Positions 1-5,471 of a stretch of DNA of 11,315 nucleotides are shown piece by piece (position 1 is the stretch's first letter; each line of letters starts with the position of its first letter). The stretch covers positions 1 through 11,315 of the forward strand of contig JAGVLZ010000137.1 in assembly GCA_020054055.1 (NCBI GenBank), read 5' to 3'. The position numbers and the translations under genes were made by a program. The notes beneath the pieces are model-generated. The model did not search any database. It saw nothing but the letters and a program-made list of their open reading frames with translations, and was not told the origin of the DNA. Origin of the DNA: Phycisphaerales bacterium (lineage in GTDB: Bacteria > Planctomycetota > Phycisphaerae > Phycisphaerales > UBA1924).

Positions 1-481
1 CGACCTGCGCAGCCGCGGCCGCGACATCGGGCACCGCCAGTCCGATCTCGCTCGCTTCGCGGATCGATCCGGGGCCGAAGGGCTCGCCTGAAGCGTTCGG
101 CAGCGTGTGCCGCGCGATGAACTCGACGATGTTTCCCGCGGGGTCGAAGTAGTAGATCGAGTGCGCGTTCCACGATTCGAAGAAGACGATCTCACTCCCG
201 TCCCGACTGATGAGCGGCACGCGGACGCGGGTCCAGTCGAGCGCAACCTCGATCTGGTTCTCGGGGATGTTGAAAGCGAAGTGATAGACCGGCGCGCCGA
301 CGCTCGACCGCGCAAACTCGACCTCAGTCCCCGCGCTCATCACAGCGAACGAGTTGTCCGATTCGCGCACGACGGGGAGGCCGAGCACTTCGGCGTAGAA
401 ACGCCGAAGCGCAGCGATGTCGCGCGTAAGCAGCCGCAGCCGGGCAATCTGAATCGGCGCGTTGTCTGAAAAGTTCGTCAT
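1..481 (-). CDS. VOC family (glyoxalase/bleomycin-resistance-like) protein, 3' end outside window
   Basis: 160 codons are visible from an ATG at 481-479 and the frame leaves the window still open. The translation shows a vicinal-oxygen-chelate domain: a beta-alpha start (RDIAALRRFYAEVLGLPVV, residues 20-38), then VYHFAF with a likely metal ligand at His67, and YYFDPAGNIVEFIARH with the usual C-terminal ligand Glu120. A second repeat begins near residue 145 with EIGLAVPD. The N-terminal metal position, usually His, Gln or Glu, reads IARL here, so metal binding may be altered. The family includes glyoxalases, fosfomycin-resistance enzymes and ring-cleavage dioxygenases; the substrate cannot be told from sequence. 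Upstream lies GGGGATTGGC before the ATG, only a weak Shine-Dalgarno match. The family call is secure, the function unknown. Confidence 0.85.
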   Translation of the reverse strand, partial: MTNFSDNAPIQIARLRLLTRDIAALRRFYAEVLGLPVVRESDNSFAVMSAGTEVEFARSSVGAPVYHFAFNIPENQIEVALDWTRVRVPLISRDGSEIVFFESWNAHSIYYFDPAGNIVEFIARHTLPNASGEPFGPGSIREASEIGLAVPDVAAAAAQV

Positions 482-745
482 GCCAATCCCCGCAATGCCA
501 CGCGAGTCTACGACACGGCACGCGCAAAGTGGCGGAACTGGCGCACAACAGCCAACTCCGATCTTTCATCGAACCCGCTGAGGAAGCGTCGCGTATGTCG
601 TTGCAGATTGAACATCGCACAGAGACAGCGAATCCGCAGCCCTTTCCACGCCGTGATGAGGACCGTCCCCCTGACCCATGTCGACGGACCCATCACGGCC
701 TTTCAAGCGATCGCGGGTTGAGTTCGGCGTCGCTCGGGCGTGGGT

Positions 746-760
746 GCATGACGGTCATGC
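746..760. repeat. Perfect 7-bp dyad with 1-nt centre (operator-like)
   Basis: GCATGAC-G-GTCATGC is a perfect inverted repeat with a single central base. Such compact odd-centred palindromes are typical binding sites for dimeric repressors, but no regulator gene or promoter is recognisable beside it. It lies 265 bp upstream of the VOC gene start. Confidence 0.4.
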
Positions 761-826
761 GTCCGGGCAACGACGACCAACCCAAACGCGGCACGGCCCC
801 ATTCCTCCGATGGGCACACCGCGAAA

Positions 827-857
827 CCTGGCGGCGACAACACATTCACCCGCCAGG
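827..857. repeat. 8-bp stem, 15-nt loop inverted repeat
   Basis: CCTGGCGG at 827-834 is the exact reverse complement of CCGCCAGG at 850-857. It lies in the non-coding stretch, and no function is evident. Confidence 0.35.
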
Positions 858-939
858 AATGCGGGCGGCTGCGAACGGGAACCATCTCCCCCTCCCTCTC
901 TCCTGTGCGTGCTCGTTCATCCGGCCGACCCTCAGAGCG

Positions 940-985
940 CGGCGCGTCCCCACGTTGGGGCGCGCCGTGTCTTTGTTTTCTCCTC
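940..985 (+). terminator. Stem-loop with T-rich tail (plus-strand terminator candidate)
   Basis: The stem at 940-967 pairs CGGCGCG with CGCGCCG and CCCCA with TGGGG, with one bulged T (947) and a CGT loop. On the plus strand it is followed by TGTCTTTGTTTTCTCC, a T-rich tail. Read on the minus strand it lies about 70 bp after the pseudopilin stop but lacks a T run there. It may still stop minus-strand transcription of the three-gene cassette. No plus-strand gene upstream explains it. Confidence 0.4.
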
Positions 986-1038
986 GAACCCCGACCGCAA
1001 GGGAGCGGGGCAATCCGCCGCGGAACACCAACCCGTAA

Positions 1039-1827
1039 TTACCGAACATCCCTTCCATGTACGCCGCCGATCGTGTGCATCACGGGGAACCCTCTCGAGA
1101 AAGCGTTGCCCGCCGGATCGCCGTTTCCATCTCGGTACCAAGGCAGAAACTCGTTTTCCGGGATCGCGCGTGCGCTCCCGTCGATGAAACCGACCGGAGT
1201 CGGGGAAAGGCTGTCGTGCCAGAATGATCGCCCCAGCGCCGTGTAGTCGATCAACATCCCCTTCTTCGGAGGGTGCGTGACCTCCGCGAACCCCACCGCT
1301 CGCCACTGGCTCCGATCACCCATTCGCGTCTCAGGACGCCAATACTTCGGGTCGGCGATGCAACAGTTCGAGTAGACGTACTCGTTGATCCAGTTCATAA
1401 TATAGCTATTGCTGATGGCACGATCGGCCGAGGAAAGAAAGGATGGCGAACGGAAGTCGCCCTCGTAATAGGCCCCCGCCAGCGCGAGACTCCAGTAGAG
1501 GCTGATGTCGAAGTAGCGCACATAAGCCCAGACCGTGCCGCTGCGGATCACCGTGAACTCCGCGGCAGGATCGGTCAGGAACGGAAAGAATCCGGCATGG
1601 TCGGCGCCATAGAGGTGGAAGATCGCGGCGTGTTGACGTACATTCGACAGCGAGCCGACCTGCCGCGCCATCACGCGCAGGCGCGCCAGCGACGGGACGA
1701 TCATGCCGAGCAATGCAACTAAGATCGCCAAGATAGCGAGGACTTCAACAAGGGTCGTCCCTCGGACGGATGGATGCCTCCGGATCAAGAGCGGGCTTTC
1801 AATAATCCCCGTCGGGCTGTTCGTCAT
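1039..1827 (-). CDS. Type II/IV pseudopilin-like protein with planctomycete C-terminal motif
   Basis: About 262 residues. The N-terminus is a class III (prepilin) signal: a basic leader ending RRHPSVRG, predicted cleavage at Gly23/Thr24, Glu at +5 (TTLVEVL) and a hydrophobic helix to about residue 45 (AILAILVALLGMIVPSL). After it come RQVGSLSNVRQHAAIFHLYG and ADHAGFFPF, matching the N-terminal globular start of planctomycete DUF1559-like pseudopilins. Near the C-terminus PVGFIDGSA resembles their H-x9-DG region. It should be processed by a prepilin peptidase and sit in the inner membrane or a pseudopilus. The start is uncertain: ATG at 1827 overlaps the upstream gene by 29 bp and lacks a clear Shine-Dalgarno sequence. 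A TTG at 1788, after the upstream stop, would give a leader of normal short length. It is the last gene of the three-gene cassette. Confidence 0.85.
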   Translation of the reverse strand: MTNSPTGIIESPLLIRRHPSVRGTTLVEVLAILAILVALLGMIVPSLARLRVMARQVGSLSNVRQHAAIFHLYGADHAGFFPFLTDPAAEFTVIRSGTVWAYVRYFDISLYWSLALAGAYYEGDFRSPSFLSSADRAISNSYIMNWINEYVYSNCCIADPKYWRPETRMGDRSQWRAVGFAEVTHPPKKGMLIDYTALGRSFWHDSLSPTPVGFIDGSARAIPENEFLPWYRDGNGDPAGNAFSRGFPVMHTIGGVHGRDVR

Positions 1828-2281
1828 CCGGGGGACCGCCGCCCCCGGGGCCACCTCCGCCGCCGCTTCCCACACAGGCTGGGCCGCTGACCTCCTTGCA
1901 ACGCCCGGTCCGCGTGATCGTTGGGCCCGGTGTGCAGATAGCGCCCGGATCGACGCACATGTAGACCCTGTATGAACAGTCCCGGTCGAGTCCCATGATT
2001 TCGCTTCGGCCATTTTCGCCTTGGTTGGCGGTCTGGAGAATCGTACATTCGCCGCTGTTGCTCGTTTCCACGTCGGGGCACGGGATGTTGCCGGTGCATT
2101 TTCGCCCGGGATTGAAGCCCGTGCCGGTGGCAGCGAGGCAGGGGGAGAAGGTGTCCTCCGAGTCCTTCAGACACTCGACGACCGTCTGCGCACTCAGTTG
2201 GTGGGTCGCGCCCGCCAACATGAGCATCGCTCCGATCACCCCCGAACCGATGAACATGTGCGCACTGAAAGGCTTCGGCAT
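1799..2281 (-). CDS. Small secreted cysteine-rich protein with Gly/Pro-acidic tail
   Basis: 160 residues from the ATG at 2281, chosen because AAGGAG lies 6 nt before it. Residues 1-31 form a signal peptide (hydrophobic core IGSGVIGAMLMLAGA, likely cut near LSAQ). The mature part has ten cysteines (37, 48, 62, 68, 79, 102, 109, 116, 128, 136), an even number that fits disulfide bonding outside the cytoplasm. After the last cysteine comes a flexible tail, GSGGGGGPGGGGPP, ending in an acidic DDEQPDGDY. I do not recognise the family. It begins 23 nt after the stop of the membrane-anchored gene and overlaps the start of the pseudopilin gene, so the three are very probably co-transcribed and may work together at the cell surface. 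It could be a minor structural partner of the pseudopilin; that is inference. Confidence 0.75.
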   Translation of the reverse strand: MPKPFSAHMFIGSGVIGAMLMLAGATHQLSAQTVVECLKDSEDTFSPCLAATGTGFNPGRKCTGNIPCPDVETSNSGECTILQTANQGENGRSEIMGLDRDCSYRVYMCVDPGAICTPGPTITRTGRCKEVSGPACVGSGGGGGPGGGGPPDDEQPDGDY

Positions 2282-2287
2282 TGCATT

Positions 2288-2293
2288 CTCCTT
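2288..2293 (-). promoter_or_regulatory. Shine-Dalgarno AAGGAG for the cysteine-rich protein
   Basis: AAGGAG on the minus strand lies 6 nt before the ATG at 2281. It excludes the longer in-frame extension that begins at 2383, inside the upstream gene. Confidence 0.75.
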
Positions 2294-2298
2294 GTTCC

Positions 2299-2315
2299 GG
2301 GCGCCTACAGCGCCC
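2299..2315 (-). repeat. Stem-loop over the stop codon, between genes 1 and 2 of the cassette
   Basis: GGGCGC and GCGCCC form a 6-bp GC stem with a 5-nt loop that contains part of the TAG stop of the upstream gene. It sits 5 nt before the AAGGAG ribosome binding site of the next gene. It could act as an RNA-stabilising or ribosome-responsive element, but it is short and may be chance. Confidence 0.35.
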
Positions 2316-3423
2316 CGCCTTGGTGCTTCCGGTACAGGAACAACCCGACAACTGAAACAACTAGAACTCCAGCGGCGATCCACTCGACGCGGAGCGTGGC
2401 AAGGCTCTCAAGAAGCGTGCGCGGCCTCGCTCCGGCGAGGGAGACCGATTGGGGAGCAACGCCGCGACCTCGAAAATCGTCAACCCTCGTGATCGTGAGC
2501 GGGCCTCGGATCGGGTCGGGGCGCGAGAGGTCGGGAACGGCGAGAGCCGCTTCGAGGCGCTTGTCATCGCAGCGGATCACGCTATTGAGTATCAGGACTT
2601 TCTTCCCGATGGGCCGTTGGTAGTGATTCTCGACACGCTCGGCGACCCAGGTTCCCAGCACCTCGTCCGCGTGCCAGCCTGTCGAGGTGCATCTGAAGGT
2701 CTCTCCCCCCGCCCCCGGCGTGGAATACTCGACGCTGTCAACAAACCCCCGAGCCAGCGCCGCATCCCACGAACCGGCCGCACGCGCGCTCACTCCGCTC
2801 TCGCTCGTCGCCGCCACCTCCCAACCGTCGTCGTCGATGCGAACGCTCGGCTTCGCGAGCATCGCCGGTTCGTAAAACATCCAGAGCGGGCCGTGTACGA
2901 AAGAGCCGATCTCGGCCTTGATCGAGCTCGCGACATGATCGACCGCTCTCCCAGGTGGAGCAGGATGCTTATCGTCGTACACGGTCAAGCGTTCCGCCGT
3001 CAGCGACCACAATGTCTCCCCAGTTTTGGCCGCATCGAAGTACGCAAACGAAAACACGGGTCGAACGTGGAAAATCGAGTAACGCCATCGCGTAGGCTCT
3101 GCGGACCAGACCACTGCCTCTTCGAGGCTGGGGCCGTCACGGAGGTAACGATCGCAGGCCTCGACATCGAAACGCCCCGGATGGTCCGGCCGACCGGCTG
3201 TTTCGCGGCGCAACGACGCCAACGCTTCGGGCGCGCACCACGTTGGGTGATGCTCGATCGTATAACTAATCTCCGCGCCGGTGAAATCAGGATGGATCAA
3301 CGCGAGTTCGCGCTCCTGGCGGAGCCATTCGAGCAGCGCCTTTTCGGTCGGCGGGGAGCCAAACGCCTGTGCCGCCACGACCGACAATGCGCTGGAAGCA
3401 AACAGTTGAAGGAACCGACGCAT
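2305..3423 (-). CDS. Exported protein with C-terminal membrane anchor, unknown family
   Basis: 372 residues. A signal peptide covers residues 1-20 (MRRFLQLFASSALSVVAAQA, cut likely after AQA). About 315 residues of mixed, probably beta-rich extracytoplasmic domain follow, with four cysteines. Near the C-terminus there is one membrane helix (WIAAGVLVVSVVGLFLY) followed by a short basic tail RKHQGGAL. This gives a bitopic protein with its domain outside the cytoplasmic membrane. I do not recognise the fold. It is the first gene of the cassette with the cysteine-rich protein and the pseudopilin. No Shine-Dalgarno sequence is present; TAGACT lies 7 nt before the ATG, so the mRNA may begin at or next to the start codon. 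The ATG at 3423 is well supported by the signal peptide. Confidence 0.8.
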   Translation of the reverse strand: MRRFLQLFASSALSVVAAQAFGSPPTEKALLEWLRQERELALIHPDFTGAEISYTIEHHPTWCAPEALASLRRETAGRPDHPGRFDVEACDRYLRDGPSLEEAVVWSAEPTRWRYSIFHVRPVFSFAYFDAAKTGETLWSLTAERLTVYDDKHPAPPGRAVDHVASSIKAEIGSFVHGPLWMFYEPAMLAKPSVRIDDDGWEVAATSESGVSARAAGSWDAALARGFVDSVEYSTPGAGGETFRCTSTGWHADEVLGTWVAERVENHYQRPIGKKVLILNSVIRCDDKRLEAALAVPDLSRPDPIRGPLTITRVDDFRGRGVAPQSVSLAGARPRTLLESLATLRVEWIAAGVLVVSVVGLFLYRKHQGGAL

Positions 3424-3430
3424 GCTTCGG

Positions 3431-3460
3431 AGTCTATGGGGGGGGGGAAAGGGGAGTCAA
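3431..3460 (-). promoter_or_regulatory. Promoter of the three-gene cassette with a C10 tract in the spacer
   Basis: On the minus strand TTGACT (3460-3455, five of six bases of the -35 consensus) is followed by an 18-nt spacer and TAGACT (3436-3431, -10-like). The spacer holds CCCC, TTT, then ten C (3447-3438) and an A. The -10 is 7 nt from the ATG at 3423. The sequence elements are directly visible; promoter function is inferred. A homopolymer inside a -35/-10 spacer can change length by slippage and switch promoter strength, as known for Neisseria porA and opc. Confidence 0.6.
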
Positions 3461-3477
3461 GCAGGCTGAAAGCCTGC
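3461..3477. repeat. GAA-loop hairpin (REP-like), directly behind the -35 box
   Basis: GCAGGCT-GAA-AGCCTGC is a perfect 7-bp stem with a 3-nt loop, abutting the cassette's -35 box. Two more hairpins of the same design occur at 9625-9639 and 9699-9713. The AGGCTGAAAGCCT type of sequence is, from memory, a dispersed intergenic repeat in planctomycete genomes. Confidence 0.6.
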
Positions 3478-3545
3478 TCCACCAGTTCACAAATCCGGGC
3501 AGGCCGAACGGCTCGGTGTTGCTGCGGCAGGGCGGGGCGTTCGGG

Positions 3546-3554
3546 TGTTACGCT
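3546..3554 (+). promoter_or_regulatory. Extended -10 element before scoA
   Basis: TG-T-TACGCT fits the TGnTAnnnT extended -10 form. The hexamer ends 6 nt before the ATG at 3561, so transcription would start at or next to the start codon. There is no clear -35 and no Shine-Dalgarno sequence, both compatible with an extended -10 and a leaderless mRNA. The same TGTTAC-nnT form occurs before cls. Confidence 0.5.
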
Positions 3555-3560
3555 GGGTGA

Positions 3561-4283
3561 ATGCTCCAGAAACTCCTCAAGACCCCCGCCGACGCCATCG
3601 CCGCCGCACGCGCGAAGGGTGTGGTCAAGGACAACATCACCGTCATGGTCGGCGGCTTCGGCCTCTGCGGCATCCCCGAGGGGCTGATCCTCGCGCTGCG
3701 CGATTCAGGCGTGAAGGGGCTGACGTGCATCTCGAACAACGCGGGCGTGGACGACTGGGGGCTGGGGCTGCTCCTGAAGACGCGACAGATCAAAAAGATG
3801 GTCAGCAGTTACGTCGGCGAGAACGCGGAGTTCGAGCGTCAGTACCTCGCGGGCGAACTCGAGGTCGAGTTCAACCCGCAGGGGACGCTGGCCGAGCGCA
3901 TCCGCGCCGGCGGCGCGGGCATCCCCGGCTTCTACACCGCCACCGGCGTGGGCACGATCGTCGCCAATAACAAGCCCGTACAGAAGATGACCTTCAAGGG
4001 TCGCGAGCGCGAGTACGTCATGGAGTCCGGCCTCTGGGCCGACCTCGCCCTCGTCAAGGCCTGGCGCGCCGATTCCTTCGGCAATCTTCAATACCGCAAG
4101 ACCGCGCGCAACTTTAACCCGGAGATGGCGACGGCCGCGACATTTGTCATCGCCGAAGTCGAAGAAGTCGTCGAGAAGGGGACGATCGACCCCGATCAGG
4201 TTCACACGCCCGGCAACTACATCGACGCCATCGTGGTCACCAAGCCTGAAAAACGGATCGAACAACGCACCATCCGAGCCTAA
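3561..4283 (+). CDS. scoA: 3-oxoacid CoA-transferase, subunit A
   Basis: 240 residues, the usual length for the alpha subunit. Residues 24-39 (DNITVMVGGFGLCGIP) match the class I CoA-transferase signature, followed by EGLILALRDSGVKGLTCISNNAG and GTIVANNKPVQ as in ScoA/AtoD proteins. With subunit B it moves CoA between succinyl-CoA (or acetyl-CoA) and a 3-oxoacid such as acetoacetate, linking ketone or short-chain-acid use to the TCA cycle in the cytoplasm. The catalytic glutamate is in subunit B, so A alone is inactive. Subunit B is normally the next gene, but here it lies 3.5 kb downstream (7814-8476). The substrate (succinyl versus acetyl donor) cannot be fixed from sequence. AtoD-type acetate CoA-transferase is the alternative. 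Confidence 0.93.
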   Translation: MLQKLLKTPADAIAAARAKGVVKDNITVMVGGFGLCGIPEGLILALRDSGVKGLTCISNNAGVDDWGLGLLLKTRQIKKMVSSYVGENAEFERQYLAGELEVEFNPQGTLAERIRAGGAGIPGFYTATGVGTIVANNKPVQKMTFKGREREYVMESGLWADLALVKAWRADSFGNLQYRKTARNFNPEMATAATFVIAEVEEVVEKGTIDPDQVHTPGNYIDAIVVTKPEKRIEQRTIRA

Positions 4284-4400
4284 GTTCGTCGATCGGGTGG
4301 CGTCTCGGGGGCACGGGCATCTCGGCCCCGGGGCAATCGCGTTTTCTGCTCGGCCCGGACAACACACCGTTCCCGGCGCCGGGGCGGACGGGGTGCTTCG

Positions 4401-4464
4401 CTCACTTCGTTCGCGGATCGTTTCGACGATCGGCGCGTCAAATAGAATGCCCGAACGAAGTGAG
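4401..4464. repeat. 13-bp perfect inverted repeat with a nested UUCG hairpin
   Basis: CTCACTTCGTTCG (4401-4413) is the exact reverse complement of CGAACGAAGTGAG (4452-4464). Between them GATCGT-TTCG-ACGATC (4416-4431) forms a second perfect stem with a stable UUCG tetraloop. The element lies in the 258-bp gap between scoA and the MBL gene. CACTTCGTTCG-type text recurs between genes of many bacteria, so this is probably a dispersed palindromic repeat; it could also terminate scoA transcription. Confidence 0.65.
4443..4448 (+). promoter_or_regulatory. Possible -10 box (TAGAAT) for the MBL gene
   Basis: TAGAAT differs from TATAAT at one base and lies between the arms of the inverted repeat. TTTCGA 16 nt upstream is a weak -35. 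It would give a leader of about 90 nt, in keeping with the Shine-Dalgarno sequence of the downstream gene. Confidence 0.3.
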
Positions 4465-4528
4465 GGACATGGACCACGTCCGCCGCGCCGCCTCCCGCGC
4501 TCCTACGATTCTTCCGCGGGAGCGGCAC

Positions 4529-4533
4529 AGGAG
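4529..4533 (+). promoter_or_regulatory. Shine-Dalgarno AGGAG deciding a TTG start
   Basis: AGGAG ends 8 nt before TTG at 4542. There is no in-frame ATG that would keep the full MBL fold, so this site supports the TTG start. Confidence 0.7.
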
Positions 4534-4541
4534 AGCATCAC

Positions 4542-5471
4542 TTGAACCGGATCGTGCGCGGCAGTCGGGCCATTTTTCGGCAGTGGCCGCATGTTCTCGC
4601 CCAGTCCCTGGGGGTACGCGAAGCGCCCGCACTTCTTCCCGCGGCGGGGACGCTCCCCGCGCCCGCCGACTGGCAGGCATCAAGGTTCGCCGCCTGCTGG
4701 CTGGGCCACGCAACCTCGCTGCTGCGCACGGGCGGTGTCACGATCGTGACCGACCCGCACTTTGCGGATCATCTCGGCGTCAGCATCGGCAAAAGGCGGA
4801 TCGGGCGTCGCCGCTCGACCGCATTGCCGGGGGACATCGCCGACCTCCCGCCGATCGACATCGTCCTGCTCAGCCACGCCCATTTCGACCATTGGGATCG
4901 GGCGACTCTGAAGCGCCTCGCGCGCCCGGAAACCATCGCGGTCATCCCGCCGCGCACCCATCGACTCCTCCCCAAGGGCTTCGGCGATGTCGTCGAGATC
5001 GGATGGGACCAGCAGCGCCATGTCCGCGGCCTCGACATCACCGGCATCAAGCCCCGGCACTGGGGCGCGCGATTCCTGGTCGATCGGCGCCGCGGCTACA
5101 ACGCCTACCTCCTCGAAAGCGACGCCAAGCGGATCGTCTACGGCGGCGACACGGCCCTCACCGACGCGTTCGATTCGCTCGGCCGGCCTCCCGGTGGCGG
5201 TGTGGACCTCGCGGTGCTGGGGATCGGCAGTTCCGAGCCGTGGGAGCACCATCACGCCACGCCGGAGCAGGCCGCTTCGATGGCCGAACGGATGGGCGCC
5301 CGGCGGCTCATGCCGATCCATCACTCGACGTTTCACGACCGCTGCGAGCGGGGCGACCCGCTCGCCCGACTCCTGAAAGTCTGGGAAGTGGACCGCATCA
5401 TCTGCTCGCGCATCGGCGAATCGTGGTTCGATCCGCCCCCACCGCCGCCGAGCGTCACAGGAGCGGGCTGA
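4542..5471 (+). CDS. Metallo-beta-lactamase-fold hydrolase, NAPE-PLD/UlaG-like
   Basis: 309 residues, starting at TTG with AGGAG 8 nt upstream. The MBL fold is clear: WLGHATSLL (53-61), TDP (70-72), the metal motif SHAHFDHWD with His112, His114, Asp116 and His117, a likely ligand His173 (KPRHWGAR), GGDTA with bridging Asp203, and IHHSTF with His260/261. The WxGHAT start and the HW-A-R segment fit the branch containing N-acyl-phosphatidylethanolamine-hydrolysing phospholipase D and UlaG-like lactonases (COG2220). A phosphodiesterase acting on phospholipid head groups is plausible, but the substrate is not fixed by sequence. No signal peptide or membrane helix is seen. It ends PPPPPPS-VTGAG. 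Its last 17 bases overlap the convergent cardiolipin synthase gene. Confidence 0.88.
   Translation: MNRIVRGSRAIFRQWPHVLAQSLGVREAPALLPAAGTLPAPADWQASRFAACWLGHATSLLRTGGVTIVTDPHFADHLGVSIGKRRIGRRRSTALPGDIADLPPIDIVLLSHAHFDHWDRATLKRLARPETIAVIPPRTHRLLPKGFGDVVEIGWDQQRHVRGLDITGIKPRHWGARFLVDRRRGYNAYLLESDAKRIVYGGDTALTDAFDSLGRPPGGGVDLAVLGIGSSEPWEHHHATPEQAASMAERMGARRLMPIHHSTFHDRCERGDPLARLLKVWEVDRIICSRIGESWFDPPPPPPSVTGAG

Larger units (their letters stand above)
482..1038. other. 557-bp stretch without a convincing gene
   Basis: This gap lies between the start of the VOC gene and the 3' end of the pseudopilin gene. Open frames exist on both strands (for example 529-1038 and 678-1187 on plus), but their translations are arginine/proline-rich with no domain, no signal peptide and no Shine-Dalgarno sequence, as expected of chance frames in GC-rich DNA. 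What is visible is an odd-centred 15-bp dyad at 746-760, an 8-bp stem-loop at 827-857, and a stem-loop followed by a T-rich run on the plus strand at 940-985. A non-coding transcript is possible but not shown. Confidence 0.6.

Noticed and set aside
523..600. tRNA-Leu-like start (GTGGCGGAACTGGC with a later TTCATCGAACCC)
   Set aside because: There is no matching acceptor arm, anticodon stem or 3' end at the right distances; the resemblance is limited to the D-arm text.
529..1187. Open frames of 169 codons on the plus strand in the gap after the VOC gene
   Set aside because: The translations are Arg/Pro-rich without domains, ribosome binding site or signal peptide, and one of them runs antisense into the pseudopilin gene.
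1828..2013. 62-residue N-terminal extension of the pseudopilin
   Set aside because: It would cover the coding region of the cysteine-rich protein and put the prepilin leader deep inside the protein; a short leader is required for processing.
2449..3687. 412-codon plus-strand frame
   Set aside because: It is antisense to the signal-peptide-bearing 372-residue gene and then enters scoA out of frame, with no recognisable domain.
4401..4464. Attachment site or insertion-sequence end
   Set aside because: No integrase or transposase is present in the window and no target duplication is seen around the inverted repeat.
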